64,000 nucleotides of DNA from Halomonas borealis (GCF_004798905.1 NZ_SDMO01000006.1:124001-188000); one strand, 5' to 3'. Counted from the first letter of the stretch, positions 11,775 to 20,798 are shown. Program-made: numbers and translations. Notes: generated by a model not told the origin, from the sequence alone.

Positions 11775-11916
11775 GGAAGCGCTGCACAAATCGGCGAGCG
11801 GAGTAAGGTGCCAGGCGTCCGGCGCGCAAGAACCGGAGCCTATGCGGTATAGGTGAAGATGCTGAGCACCGCGACACGCAGCCCTTTGCCCGCATAGACA
11901 TTTGTGCAGCGTTTGC
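11775..11916. mobile_element. 142-bp MITE-like element with 17-bp inverted ends
   Basis: Terminal inverted repeats of 17 bp, GGAAGCGCTGCACAAAT at 11775-11791 and ATTTGTGCAGCGTTTGC at 11900-11916, match at 15 of 17 positions. They are flanked by the direct repeat TTAG (11771-11774 and 11917-11920). A four-base YTAR-type duplication is known for IS5-family elements. The interior has no gene and contains further partial palindromes such as CCTAT-GCGGT-ATAGG. I interpret it as a non-autonomous insertion between the dodecin gene and trkA. Confidence 0.75.
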
Positions 11917-11987
11917 TTAGGCTTGCCGCCACCCATGCGACGGCGCACCCGCGGCGCCGTCCGTCTTGCTGCGGACTGTGATACGCG

Positions 11988-13361
11988 ATGAAGATCATCA
12001 TCCTCGGCGCCGGCCAGGTCGGCGGCACCCTGGCCGAACATCTGGCGCACGAAGAAAACGAGATCACGGTGGTGGATACCGATGCCAAGAAGCTCCGCGA
12101 GCTTCATACCCGGCTCGATATCCGCACCGTGACCGGGGCCGGCTCCTATCCCGTGGTGTTGCGCCAGGCGGGCTGTGAAGACGCCGACATGCTGATCGCG
12201 GTGACCAATTCCGACGAGGTCAACATGATCGCCTGTCAGGTCGCCTACACGCTGTTCCGTACGCCGACCAAGATCGCCCGCGTCCGCGCCACCGCCTACC
12301 TCACCCGCAAGGGGCTGTTCGCCCACGAGGCGGTGCCCATCGACGTGCTGATCAGCCCCGAGCAGGTGGTCACCGACCACATCCGCCGCCTGATCGAGCA
12401 CCCCGGGGCGCTGCAGGTGCTGGAGTTCGCCGGCGGCCAGGTCCAGCTGGTGGCGGTCAAGGCCTTCTACGGCGGGCCGCTGGTCGGCCAGGAGCTCGGT
12501 TTCCTGCGCCGCCACATGCCCAGCGTGGACACCCGGGTCGCGGCCATCTACCGCCGCAACCGGCCGATCATCCCGCGCGGCGATACCGTCATCGAGGCCG
12601 ACGACGAGGTGTTCTTCATCGCCGACCGCCGTGACATCCGGGCGGTGATGAGCGAGCTACGCCGCCTCGAGCGCGACTTCCGCCGGATAATCATCGCCGG
12701 CGGCGGTAACATCGGCGAACGCCTCGCCGAGCACCTCGAGCACAGTCACCAGGTGAAGATCGTCGAGCACAGCCTCGAGCGCTGCACCCAGCTCTCCGAG
12801 CGTCTCGACCGCACCGTGGTCCTCCATGGCAGCGCCACCAGCAAGCGCCTGCTGGAAGAGGAAAACATCGAGGACTGCGATATCTTCTGCGCGCTGACCA
12901 ACGACGACGAGGTCAACATCATGTCGTCGATGCTGGCCAAGCGCATGGGCGCCAAGAAGGTCCTCACCCTGATCAACAACGCGGCCTATGTGGACCTGGT
13001 CCAGGGCGGCGAGATCGACATCGCCATCTCACCGCAGCAGGCCACCATCGGCAGCCTGCTGACCCACGTCCGCCGCGGCGACATCGTCAACGTCCACTCG
13101 CTGCGCCGCGGCGCCGCCGAGGCCATCGAGGCCATCGCCCACGGCGATACCCAGTCCTCCAAGGTGGTGGGCCGGGCCATCGGCGAGATCGACCTGCCCC
13201 GCGGCACCACCATCGGCGCCGTGGTGCGCGGCAAGGAGGTCCTGATCGCCCACGACGACGTGGTGATCCAGTCGGGCGACCACCTGATCCTGTTCGTCAT
13301 CGACAAGCGCCGCATCCGCGACGTGGAACGGCTCTTCCAGGTCGGCCTGACCTTCTTCTGA
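11988..13361 (+). CDS. trkA: Trk K+ uptake system NAD-binding subunit TrkA
   Basis: Cytoplasmic peripheral subunit that gates the TrkH potassium channel in response to NAD(H) and nucleotides. The 457 residues form two RCK repeats: a first Rossmann motif [19 protein letters not shown] at residue 1 and a second [17 protein letters not shown] near residue 233, each followed by a TrkA-C domain. The length equals the usual 458. trkH follows 97 bp downstream in the same direction. K+ uptake is the first response to salt shock in halophiles, which fits the inferred host. Confidence 0.97.
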   Translation: MKIIILGAGQVGGTLAEHLAHEENEITVVDTDAKKLRELHTRLDIRTVTGAGSYPVVLRQAGCEDADMLIAVTNSDEVNMIACQVAYTLFRTPTKIARVRATAYLTRKGLFAHEAVPIDVLISPEQVVTDHIRRLIEHPGALQVLEFAGGQVQLVAVKAFYGGPLVGQELGFLRRHMPSVDTRVAAIYRRNRPIIPRGDTVIEADDEVFFIADRRDIRAVMSELRRLERDFRRIIIAGGGNIGERLAEHLEHSHQVKIVEHSLERCTQLSERLDRTVVLHGSATSKRLLEEENIEDCDIFCALTNDDEVNIMSSMLAKRMGAKKVLTLINNAAYVDLVQGGEIDIAISPQQATIGSLLTHVRRGDIVNVHSLRRGAAEAIEAIAHGDTQSSKVVGRAIGEIDLPRGTTIGAVVRGKEVLIAHDDVVIQSGDHLILFVIDKRRIRDVERLFQVGLTFF

Positions 13362-13393
13362 GCCGCTGCCAGCCTGCACGCGAGGGAATCCGC

Positions 13394-13462
13394 ATGAAGC
13401 ACCTGCCATCGTCCGACGCCATTCGTCGCCCGGCCACCCGCGCCTTGGAGGCGCACTCGTGA
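13394..13462 (+). CDS. Candidate 22-codon leader ORF overlapping trkH start
   Basis: A short frame begins with ATG at 13394 (MKHLPSS...), has a GAGGGA site about seven bases upstream, and ends with TGA at 13460-13462 inside the GTGA that also starts trkH. The trkH ribosome-binding site GGAGG lies within its last codons. Such an overlap would couple trkH translation to the leader. The peptide resembles nothing I know and it could be fortuitous. Confidence 0.35.
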   Translation: MKHLPSSDAIRRPATRALEAHS

Positions 13463-14943
13463 GCCTGCTGGTGGGTCGGACGCCCATCACGCGGACACGC
13501 CACTGGGCGCCGGTGTTCAAGGTGCTGGCCCTGCTGTGGCTGGTGCTGGCGGCCTTCATGATGGTGCCCTGGCTGGTGCTGCTGCTGGAGGACGACGTCG
13601 ACACCATGGCGTTCGGCCTGTCGATCCTGATCCTGCTCGGCTCGTCGGCCGTGGTATTACTGTCGACCCTGCGGGTGGAGGTCAGCTTCAAGCCCTGGCA
13701 GATGTTCGTGATCACCACCCTGAGCTGGGTGTCGATCAGCGGCTTCGCCAGCCTGCCGCTAGTCCTGGGAGCCACTCAGCTGTCGCTCACCAACGCGGTC
13801 TTCGAATCGGTCTCGGGCATCACCACCACCGGCTCCACGATCCTCAGCGACATCGATAATCTTTCCGACGGCCTCAAGCTGTGGCGCGGCATGATGCAGT
13901 GGCTGGGCGGGGTCGGCATCATCGTCATGGGCATCGCCATCCTGCCGTTCCTCAAGGTCGGCGGCATGCGCCTGTTCCACACCGAGTCCTCGGACTGGTC
14001 CGACAAGGTGATGCCACGCACCGGCGGCATCGCCAAGGCCACGCTGATCATCTACTGCGGCATGACCCTGGCCGCGGTGGCCAGCTACTGGCTCGGCGGC
14101 ATGCTCCCGCTGGACGCCATCGTGCACGCCATGACCTCCGTCGCCACCGGTGGCTTCGCCAACTCGGATGCCTCGTTCGGGGCCTACGCCGACCAGCCCC
14201 ACCTGCTGTGGATGGGCAGCCTGTTCATGCTCGGCGGCTCCCTGCCCTTCGTGATCTACATCCGGGTCCTGCGCGGCGCCCGCATGGCCCTGTGGCATGA
14301 CCAGCAGGTGCGCGGCCTACTGGGGCTGCTGACGATCGTCATCGTGATGCTCACCGCCTGGCGCATCGGGAGCGGCAACGACGCCTTCACTTCCCTGACC
14401 CAGGTGACCTTCAACGTCATCTCGGTGGTCACCACCACCGGTTATGCCGGCGACGAATACACGGCCTGGGGCAGCCTGTCCGCGGTGGCCTTCTTCTACC
14501 TTTCCTTCATCGGCGGCTGCAGCGGCTCCACCAGCGGCGGCATGAAGGTGTTCCGCTTCCAGGTCGCGCTCACCCTGCTGCGCAACCAGCTGCGCTTCCT
14601 GGTGCATGCCAACGGCGTCTTCTCGGCCCGCTACAACGGCCACCCACTGACCGATGACGTGACCCGCGGGGTCATCGCCTTCTCGTTCTTCTTCTTCCTG
14701 ACCATCGCCGGGCTCGCCCTGGGACTGTCGCTGCTCGGCCTGGACCTGGTCACCGCGCTGTCGGGCGCGGTCACCGCGGTCGCCAACGTCGGCCCGGGGC
14801 TCGGCGACATCATCGGCCCGGCGGGCAACTTCGGCTCCCTGCCCGATGCCGCCAAGTGGCTCCTGTGCCTCGGCATGCTGATGGGCCGCCTGGAGATCCT
14901 CACCGTGCTGGTGCTGTTCACGCCGATGTTCTGGCGGAAATAG
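13459..14943 (+). CDS. trkH: Trk-type K+ transporter membrane subunit TrkH/TrkI
   Basis: The channel-forming subunit of Trk potassium uptake in the inner membrane. The 494-residue protein is hydrophobic throughout, with the four pore-loop selectivity segments of the family: SVSGITTTGSTI (near residue 118), SVATGGFANSD (near 228), SVVTTTGYAGDEY (near 322) and AVANVGPGLG (near 440). The start is GTG at 13459 preceded by GGAGG. Halomonas elongata has both TrkH and TrkI; adjacency to trkA suggests the TrkH assignment, but the two are not separable here with certainty. Confidence 0.93.
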   Translation: MSLLVGRTPITRTRHWAPVFKVLALLWLVLAAFMMVPWLVLLLEDDVDTMAFGLSILILLGSSAVVLLSTLRVEVSFKPWQMFVITTLSWVSISGFASLPLVLGATQLSLTNAVFESVSGITTTGSTILSDIDNLSDGLKLWRGMMQWLGGVGIIVMGIAILPFLKVGGMRLFHTESSDWSDKVMPRTGGIAKATLIIYCGMTLAAVASYWLGGMLPLDAIVHAMTSVATGGFANSDASFGAYADQPHLLWMGSLFMLGGSLPFVIYIRVLRGARMALWHDQQVRGLLGLLTIVIVMLTAWRIGSGNDAFTSLTQVTFNVISVVTTTGYAGDEYTAWGSLSAVAFFYLSFIGGCSGSTSGGMKVFRFQVALTLLRNQLRFLVHANGVFSARYNGHPLTDDVTRGVIAFSFFFFLTIAGLALGLSLLGLDLVTALSGAVTAVANVGPGLGDIIGPAGNFGSLPDAAKWLLCLGMLMGRLEILTVLVLFTPMFWRK

Positions 14944-15066
14944 GCAAGCGCGGATTCATTGCTGCGCTCCGGCGGCGACCCGCCTCGCCTCGCTCGCGAC
15001 ATACATCAGCGCCCCCGAAATTCCGGCAGACGCGGTATAGCGACAAGTCGCAAAGCCGGTGCAAGC

Positions 15067-15096
15067 GCCCGCGGCGGGTTTGGCCCGCCGGCGGGC
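15067..15096. terminator. GC-rich hairpin after trkH
   Basis: GCCCGC-GGCGGG (15067-15078) pairs with CCCGCC-G-GCGGGC (15084-15096) around the loop TTTGG, with a single bulged G. It follows trkH by about 125 bp. It immediately precedes, and partly overlaps, the likely promoter of the next gene. Confidence 0.5.
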
Positions 15097-15108
15097 TTCG
15101 TGGATAAT
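15080..15108 (+). promoter_or_regulatory. Candidate sigma-70 promoter for the TraB-family gene
   Basis: A -10 box GATAAT at 15103-15108 is preceded at 17 bp by TTGGCC (15080-15085), 4 of 6 matches to the -35 consensus. The -35 part lies inside the preceding hairpin. The start codon follows 31 bp downstream. Confidence 0.4.
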
Positions 15109-15139
15109 CGAGCCTTCACCCTCACAGACTCGAGCGTCC

Positions 15140-16375
15140 ATGACCGACTCCCAGGACACCGCCACCGTCGAACGCGAGCAGGCTGCCGGCGGCGGTCCGC
15201 GTCGCACCCTCACGGTCGGCGCGACCCGCTATACCCTGCTGGGCACCGCCCACGTCTCCGCCGAGAGCGCCGACGAGGTCCGCCAGCTGATCGATTCCGG
15301 CGAGTTCGACGCCGTGGCCATCGAGCTGTGCGAATCGCGTCATCAGAATCTCGCCAACCCCGATGCCCTGGGCGAGCAGGACCTGTTCCAGATATTTCGC
15401 CAAGGTAAGGCGGGCATGGTCGCCGCCAGCCTGGCGCTGGGCGCCTTCCAGCAGCGTGTCGCCGAGCAGTCCGGCATCGAGCCCGGCGCCGAGATGCGTG
15501 CCGCCCTGGAGGCCAGCCGTGCGGGCGACCTGCCGCTGCTGCTGATCGATCGCGATGTCGGCGTGACACTCAAGCGCATCTACCACAACGTGCCCTGGTG
15601 GCAGCGCTTCTCGCTGTTCTCGGGGCTGCTCGGCGGCGTGCTGTCGCGCCAGGACGTCTCCGCGGCGGACATCGAACGGCTCAAGGAAGGCGACGTGCTG
15701 GAGTCCACCTTCAGCGAATTCGCCGCCGAGTCCGAGACCCTCTACACGCCGTTGATCAGCGAACGCGACCGCTACATGGCGCTGCGCCTGGCCGAACAGT
15801 GTCCACCGGGCGACTATCGCCACGTGCTGGTGGTGATCGGCGCCGGCCACCTCAAGGGCATGGCCGAGCATCTGGAGCAGCCGTTGCCCGAGGCTCCGAC
15901 GCCGGAGCGCGAGGCCCTGGAGGCCACGCCGCCGCCCTCGAAGGTCTGGAAGGCGCTGCCCTGGGTCATCACCGCGCTGGTGCTGACCGGCTTCGCCATC
16001 GGCTTCTCGCGCAACACCGAACTCGGCTGGCAGCTGGTGGCCGAGTGGTTTTTGATCAACGGCGTACTGTCCGGCGCGGCCACCCTGGTGGCGCTGGCCC
16101 ATCCGGTCACGGTGATCGCCACCGTGATCGCCGCCCCGCTGACCTCGCTCAACCCCACCGTCGGCGCCGGCTTCGTGGCCGCAGGGGTCGAGCTCGCCAT
16201 GCGCAAGCCCAAGGTGCGCGACTTCGCCACCCTGCGCCACGACGTCACCGAGGTGAAGGGCTGGTGGCGCAACCGGGTCTCGCGCACCCTGCTGGTGTTC
16301 CTCGCCGCCACCCTCGGCTCCGCCGCCGGCACCTGGATCGCCGGCTTCCGCATCGCCGGGGCGCTGTTCGGCTAA
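15140..16375 (+). CDS. TraB/PrgY-family membrane protein
   Basis: A 411-residue protein of the TraB/PrgY (Tiki-related) family. The founding PrgY of enterococci blocks pheromone signalling, and related proteins may be metal-dependent proteases; the role in proteobacteria is unknown. The soluble part has the family motifs LLGTAHVSAESADEV near residue 35, AIELCESR near residue 66, and VVIGAGHLKGM near residue 235. About four hydrophobic helices follow from residue 275 to the C-terminus. The ATG at 15140 leaves a natural N-terminus, the upstream extension being intergenic in character. Confidence 0.88.
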   Translation: MTDSQDTATVEREQAAGGGPRRTLTVGATRYTLLGTAHVSAESADEVRQLIDSGEFDAVAIELCESRHQNLANPDALGEQDLFQIFRQGKAGMVAASLALGAFQQRVAEQSGIEPGAEMRAALEASRAGDLPLLLIDRDVGVTLKRIYHNVPWWQRFSLFSGLLGGVLSRQDVSAADIERLKEGDVLESTFSEFAAESETLYTPLISERDRYMALRLAEQCPPGDYRHVLVVIGAGHLKGMAEHLEQPLPEAPTPEREALEATPPPSKVWKALPWVITALVLTGFAIGFSRNTELGWQLVAEWFLINGVLSGAATLVALAHPVTVIATVIAAPLTSLNPTVGAGFVAAGVELAMRKPKVRDFATLRHDVTEVKGWWRNRVSRTLLVFLAATLGSAAGTWIAGFRIAGALFG

Positions 16376-16396
16376 CCCGCTGCCCCGGCGACGGGC

Positions 16397-17344
16397 TCAA
16401 CGCGCGACGGGTGCCGCTTCGGCGTCATCCGCCGCCGTGCGGCGCTTCCACCAGCCCGCCAGCAACGAGCCCGAGACGTTGTGCCACACGGAGAACAGCG
16501 CCCCGGGCAGGGCCGCCGTGGCGGTGAAGAACTGGTTGGCCAGGGCCACCGCGAGGCCGGAATTCTGCAGCCCCACCTCGAAGGCGATGGTCCGCGCGGT
16601 GCGCTCGTCGAAGCGCAGCGCCCGGGCCAGTCCATAGCCTCCGGCCAGCCCGATGGCATTGTGGGCCACCACGGCCAGGGCGACGATCGGCCCCAGGGTC
16701 GCCAGCCGCCCGGCATTGAGCGCCACCACGATGGCGATGATCACCACGATGGCCAGCATCGCCAGGCTCGCCAGGGCCGGCTCGACCCGCGCGATACGCT
16801 CCCCGAGCCAGTGGTTCACGATCACCCCGACCAGGATCGGCGCCACCACCAGCTGAGCGATGCTGGCCAGCATGCCGGCCACCGGCACATCGACGCTCTT
16901 GCCGACCAGCAGCCAGGTCAGCAGCGGCGTGGCGGCCACCGAGAGCAGCGTCGAGACCATGGTCATCGACACCGACAGCGCCACCCGACCGCCGGCCAGC
17001 CAGGTCATGACGTTGGACGAGGTGCCTCCGGCGGTGGCCCCGACCAGCACCATGCCGATGGTCAGGGCATCCGACAGCCCCAACAGCCGCGAGATCGCCA
17101 AGGCCGCCAGCGGCATGATCAGGAACTGCAGCACCACGCCCACCGCGATCGGTGCCGGCGACTTCACCACCCGCGCGAAGTCGGCCTTGGACAGCGTCAG
17201 GCCCATGGCGAACATGATGACCACCAGCAGCGTCTTGATGCCGCCTGCCAGGCCGGTGAAGAGCTGCGGCTGCCAGGCGGCCACGACGGCCAGCAGTATC
17301 GCCCAGACGGGGAAGAGACGATTGAAGCGCTCGAAATAGGGCAT
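16397..17344 (-). CDS. Bile acid:sodium symporter family (BASS) transporter
   Basis: A 315-residue inner-membrane protein with about ten hydrophobic helices. Family hallmarks are MFAMGLTLSKADF near residue 43, LVGATAGGTSSNVMTWLAGG near residue 100, and FEVGLQNSGLAVALA near residue 260; the last two hold the sodium-binding crossover segments. Bacterial members carry diverse organic anions (for example pantoate or 2-keto acids) with Na+, so the substrate is not predictable. It is divergent from a MarR regulator 200 bp away, which may control it, and convergent with the TraB-family gene. Confidence 0.9.
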   Translation of the reverse strand: MPYFERFNRLFPVWAILLAVVAAWQPQLFTGLAGGIKTLLVVIMFAMGLTLSKADFARVVKSPAPIAVGVVLQFLIMPLAALAISRLLGLSDALTIGMVLVGATAGGTSSNVMTWLAGGRVALSVSMTMVSTLLSVAATPLLTWLLVGKSVDVPVAGMLASIAQLVVAPILVGVIVNHWLGERIARVEPALASLAMLAIVVIIAIVVALNAGRLATLGPIVALAVVAHNAIGLAGGYGLARALRFDERTARTIAFEVGLQNSGLAVALANQFFTATAALPGALFSVWHNVSGSLLAGWWKRRTAADDAEAAPVAR

Positions 17345-17544
17345 GACGCGTCCTTATTGTGGGATGAGGGAATCTCGAGGCTGGGCCCACCCCCGCTCAT
17401 CGGGTGGCCCCGCCATGCCATCATCGTCGCTCGGCCGGAGGCGGGCAATGGCCGGCCGACGACGCTCTCCCCGGGTTGGCTGACACACCCCGAGCACGCA
17501 TGATAGGTTCGAGTATCAATAATTAGCGGTAAAACATTAATGCC

Positions 17545-18003
17545 ATGACCTCATCCGACGCACGCAATCGCTTCGGCATCCGCCTGTCCACCGTCTCGCG
17601 CCGCTGGCGCCGCGCCCTCGATCATCACATGGCGCTGGCCGGCCATACCGACGCCAGCTGGGCCCCGCTCATGCATCTCGGTTCGGGCGGCGATGGTCTC
17701 AGCCAGAAGGCACTGGCCAAGCGTGTGGGCATGGAAGGCTCCAGCCTGGTACGTCACCTGGACCGCCTGGAGGCCAAGGATCAGGTCCAGCGCGTCGGCG
17801 ACGAGCAGGATCGGCGCACCAAGCGGGTCTTCCTGACGCCCGCGGGAGAGGCGGCCGTGGGCGTCCTGCGGGCCGACCTGCTCGAGGCCGAGCAGGCCCT
17901 GCTCAGCGAGCTGAGCGATACGCAACTCGAGACCCTGGTCGAGGCCCTCGAGCTGATCGACCGGCGCCTCCAGCAGGCCCCCGGCGCCCAGGAAGACGCC
18001 TAG
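17545..18003 (+). CDS. MarR-family transcriptional regulator
   Basis: A 152-residue winged-helix repressor-type protein. The DNA-binding core is LSQKALAKRVGMEGSSLVRHLDRLEAKDQVQR, followed by the wing DEQDRRTKRVFLTPAGE typical of MarR proteins, and a C-terminal dimerisation helix. The region just upstream is unusually AT-rich for this window and holds the 8-bp palindrome CATTAATG at 17535-17542, a possible operator. It is divergent from the BASS transporter, its likely target. Its stop overlaps that of the convergent tapT. Confidence 0.9.
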   Translation: MTSSDARNRFGIRLSTVSRRWRRALDHHMALAGHTDASWAPLMHLGSGGDGLSQKALAKRVGMEGSSLVRHLDRLEAKDQVQRVGDEQDRRTKRVFLTPAGEAAVGVLRADLLEAEQALLSELSDTQLETLVEALELIDRRLQQAPGAQEDA

Positions 18004-18788
18004 GCTTGGGTGTCGGCCCGCGCGGCCAGTAGCCGCTGCATGGCCGGTGTCGGCGCCTCGATCTTGCCGTGCCGCCGGCTCGCGGCATAGTTGTCGTTGA
18101 AGACGTCGAAGTAATCGTCGAGACGGCCGGCCGCCGCCTCGTCGCCGGCCTGGCGTAGCAGCTCCACGGCCACCTCGGCGGTGCACAGATGGGCCGCCGA
18201 GGCCGCCTTGCGCAACCGGTAGCGGCTCAGCCGTTCGGTGCTGAGCGGCAGCACCGGCAGCTCGGCGAGGTAAGGGCTGCGGCGAAAGATCCGCCGCGCC
18301 TGTCGCCAGGTGCCGTCGAGGATCACAAACACCGGGATCCGCCCCTCACACTGACGCGCCACCACGCGCTCCATGCTCACCACACGATGGGCGTAGTCGT
18401 CCTGGTCGTCGGGGAAGACCACGAACGGCGCGTAGCGCTCGTCCGCGAGCAACGCCAAAAGCCGCGGGTCCGGCGCCGTGCGATACCAGGTGAAGACCTC
18501 GGTGGTGGGCAGCACATCGCGGATCAGTCGTCCGGTATTGGTCGGCTTGTAGTGCTCCAGCGGATGGGTCAGCAGCCAGACGCGGGAGCGGCTGTCCGCC
18601 GTCACCCGATAGGGGCACAGGCAGTTCAGCGCCGGCAGGTTGCACTCATCGCAGCGCCGTACGAAGCTGCCGCGGGCCTTGAATTCGCGCCGCGGCGGCG
18701 ACGCCTGCTCGGCAGACGTCTCGGGCGCCGTGGTCGGCGAGGCGCTGTCATCGGCGGCTGAGGAAGCCGAATCGTGGGGGTCTCTCAT
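18000..18788 (-). CDS. tapT: tRNA-uridine aminocarboxypropyltransferase (DTW domain, TapT-like)
   Basis: DTW-domain enzymes transfer the aminocarboxypropyl group of S-adenosylmethionine to U47 of tRNA (acp3U). The 262-residue protein has the cysteine cluster RRCDECNLPALNCLC near residue 45 and the catalytic-type motif ILDGTWRQARR near residue 160, with LSTERLSRYRLRKA downstream. The N-terminal 35 residues are Ser/Ala/Pro-rich and low in complexity. It is divergent from truC across an intergenic region with two strong hairpins. Confidence 0.88.
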   Translation of the reverse strand: MRDPHDSASSAADDSASPTTAPETSAEQASPPRREFKARGSFVRRCDECNLPALNCLCPYRVTADSRSRVWLLTHPLEHYKPTNTGRLIRDVLPTTEVFTWYRTAPDPRLLALLADERYAPFVVFPDDQDDYAHRVVSMERVVARQCEGRIPVFVILDGTWRQARRIFRRSPYLAELPVLPLSTERLSRYRLRKAASAAHLCTAEVAVELLRQAGDEAAAGRLDDYFDVFNDNYAASRRHGKIEAPTPAMQRLLAARADTQA

Positions 18789-18809
18789 GGTGCTGGCATC
18801 GTCGCGGAC

Positions 18810-18860
18810 GGGGCCGGCATCCTAACATGCCGGCCCCGCCGCCGAGGGCCTCGGCGGCGG
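18810..18860. other. Two consecutive strong hairpins between tapT and truC
   Basis: GGGGCCGGCAT (18810-18820) pairs perfectly with ATGCCGGCCCC (18827-18837). CCGCCGCCGAG (18836-18846) pairs with CTCGGCGGCGG (18850-18860). The two 11-bp stems share two bases, so they may be mutually exclusive. They lie in a divergent promoter region, where terminators are not expected. Confidence 0.65.
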
Positions 18861-18927
18861 TCGCCGTCGACAGCGGCGCCCCGTGCGGCGACAATAGGCA
18901 CCCTCGCCGCATCTCCCGAGCCGCCCG

Positions 18928-19692
18928 ATGACCGAACCGCTGCCCATCCTCCATCACGACGAACACCTGGTCGCCGTGCACAAGCCGGCCGGGCTCTTGG
19001 TGCATCGCAGCGCCCTGGCGCGGGGCGAGCGCCACTTCCTGCTGCAGACACTGCGCGACCAGCTGGGCCAGCGGGTCTATCCGGTGCATCGCCTCGACCG
19101 CCCGACCTCGGGGCTGATGGTGTTCGCGCTGTCACCCGAGGTCGCCCGCCGCCTGGGCGAGGCCTTCACCCAGCAACGGGTCGCCAAGCGTTACCTGGCG
19201 GTGGTGCGCGGCACGGGGCCGGCGAGCGAACGCCTCGACTATGCGCTGCGCGAGGAGGATGGTCGCCGACCCAAGGCCGAGATGCCGGCCATGGAGGCCG
19301 TGACCGAGGTGCGGCGCCTGGACAGCGTCGAGCTGCCGGTACGGGTCGAGCGCTACCCGACCAGTCGCTACTCGCTGATGGAGGCGCGCCCGCTGACCGG
19401 GCGACGCCACCAGATTCGCCGCCACCTGTCGCGCCGCGGCTATCCGATCATCGGCGATGCCAAGCATGGCAAGGGCGTGCATAACCGTTTCTTCGCCGAT
19501 CACCTGCAGTGCCCACGGCTGCTACTGGCCGCCGTGAGCCTGAGTTTCGACCACCCGATGGAGGGGCGACGCCTCGAACTGGGATGCGCCCTGGACGCGC
19601 CCATGACCGAGCTGCTGCGACGCTTCGGCTGGGCGGGCCACCTGCCCCATCCACGCCGCGTTCCCTCCGCCGAGCCCAGTGAACTGCCATGA
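18928..19692 (+). CDS. truC: tRNA pseudouridine(65) synthase TruC (RluA family)
   Basis: Isomerises a uridine in tRNA, U65 in the E. coli enzyme. The 254-residue protein carries the RluA-family active-site motif YPVHRLDRPTSG near residue 52, with the catalytic aspartate, and the C-terminal GRRHQIRRHLSRRGYPIIGD block. No S4 domain is present, in agreement with TruC rather than RluC/RluD. It overlaps the start of tcdA by 4 bp, linking two tRNA-modification genes. Confidence 0.92.
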   Translation: MTEPLPILHHDEHLVAVHKPAGLLVHRSALARGERHFLLQTLRDQLGQRVYPVHRLDRPTSGLMVFALSPEVARRLGEAFTQQRVAKRYLAVVRGTGPASERLDYALREEDGRRPKAEMPAMEAVTEVRRLDSVELPVRVERYPTSRYSLMEARPLTGRRHQIRRHLSRRGYPIIGDAKHGKGVHNRFFADHLQCPRLLLAAVSLSFDHPMEGRRLELGCALDAPMTELLRRFGWAGHLPHPRRVPSAEPSELP

Positions 19693-20513
19693 ACGACTTC
19701 CCGAGCCCCGCCTCTCTCGAGGCCGACGATCACGAGCTGCGTTTCGGCGGCATCCGGCGCCTCTACGGTGCCCGCGCCCTCGAGCGCTTCCGCGATGCCC
19801 ATGTGGCGGTGATCGGCGTGGGCGGCGTGGGCAGCTGGGCCGTGGAGGCCCTGGCCCGCTCCGGCATCGGCCGGCTGACGCTGATCGACCTGGATGACGT
19901 CTGCGTGTCCAACGTCAACCGCCAGCTGCACGCCCTGGACGGCACCATCGGCCGTCCCAAGGTCGAGGTGCTGGCCGAACGCTGCCGGGCCATCCAGCCC
20001 GGCATCGAGGTGATCGCGGACAGCGCCTTCGTGACCCCCACCAATCTGGCCGAACGGCTGCCCGAGGACCTCGACCACGTGATCGATGCCATCGACAGCG
20101 TGGTCGCCAAGGCGGCCCTGATCGCCTGGTGCAAGCGACGCAAGCTACCACTCACCGTGACCGGGGCGGCGGGCGGCCAGACCGACCCCACGCGCATCCG
20201 GGTCGCCGACCTGACGCGTACCGAGCATGACCCGCTGCTGGCCAAGGTGCGCTCCCGGCTGCGCCGCGACCACGGCTTCTCGCGCAATCCGAAACGCCGC
20301 TTCTCGGTCGAGTGCGTCTACTCCAACGAGCAGCTCGTCTACCCCGGCGCCGACGGCGAGGTCTGCCATACCAAGCCCGGCACCGGTGAAGCCACGCGCC
20401 TCGACTGCGCCTCGGGCTTCGGCGCGGCGACCTTCGTCACCGGCAGCTTCGGCTTCGTGGCCGCCTCGCGCACCCTGGCACGGCTGGCCCGCGACGCCAA
20501 TTCCGCCCGTTAA
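19689..20513 (+). CDS. tcdA: tRNA threonylcarbamoyladenosine dehydratase TcdA
   Basis: An E1/MoeB-like enzyme that uses ATP to cyclise t6A37 in tRNA to ct6A. The 274-residue protein shows the nucleotide-binding motif VIGVGGVGSWAVEALARSGIG near residue 38, the LIDLDDVCVSNVNRQLHA block, the VIDAIDSV motif, and TGAAGGQTDPTRI. It acts downstream of TsaC, encoded elsewhere in this window. It is translationally coupled to truC (ATGA) and 15 bp upstream of a DUF1653 gene. Confidence 0.95.
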   Translation: MNDFPSPASLEADDHELRFGGIRRLYGARALERFRDAHVAVIGVGGVGSWAVEALARSGIGRLTLIDLDDVCVSNVNRQLHALDGTIGRPKVEVLAERCRAIQPGIEVIADSAFVTPTNLAERLPEDLDHVIDAIDSVVAKAALIAWCKRRKLPLTVTGAAGGQTDPTRIRVADLTRTEHDPLLAKVRSRLRRDHGFSRNPKRRFSVECVYSNEQLVYPGADGEVCHTKPGTGEATRLDCASGFGAATFVTGSFGFVAASRTLARLARDANSAR

Positions 20514-20528
20514 CCCCTGGAGACGTTC

Positions 20529-20756
20529 ATGGACGTTGTGCCTCCCACGCCCGGCATCTACCGCCACTACAAGGGCCCGCTCTACGAGGTGATCGGCGTG
20601 GCCCATCACAGCGAGACCGAAGCGCCATTGGTGGCCTATCGCGCCCTCTACGGCGACTACGGCCTGTGGGTGCGCCCGCTCGACATGTTCATGGAGACCG
20701 TCGAGGTGCAGGGCGAGCCGCTGCCACGCTTCGCGCTGGAGAAGGCCTTCTCCTGA
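20529..20756 (+). CDS. DUF1653 family protein
   Basis: A 75-residue protein matching the small DUF1653 family of unknown function. Recognisable are PGIYRHYKGPLYEVIGVAHHSETEAPLVAYRALYGDYGLWVRPLDMF in sequence order and the closing PRFALEK. It follows tcdA by 15 bp with its own GGAGA site and is probably the last gene of a truC-tcdA-DUF1653 unit, being followed by a strong stem-loop. Confidence 0.85.
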   Translation: MDVVPPTPGIYRHYKGPLYEVIGVAHHSETEAPLVAYRALYGDYGLWVRPLDMFMETVEVQGEPLPRFALEKAFS

Positions 20757-20772
20757 ACGGTACCCAACGCGA

Positions 20773-20798
20773 AGAAGGCGCCCCTCGGGGCGCCTTCT
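20773..20798. terminator. Stem-loop after the DUF1653 gene
   Basis: A perfect 12-bp stem AGAAGGCGCCCC/GGGGCGCCTTCT separated by only TC lies 16 bp after the stop codon. No T tract follows. It stands between the truC operon and the convergent bfr gene. Confidence 0.65.
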
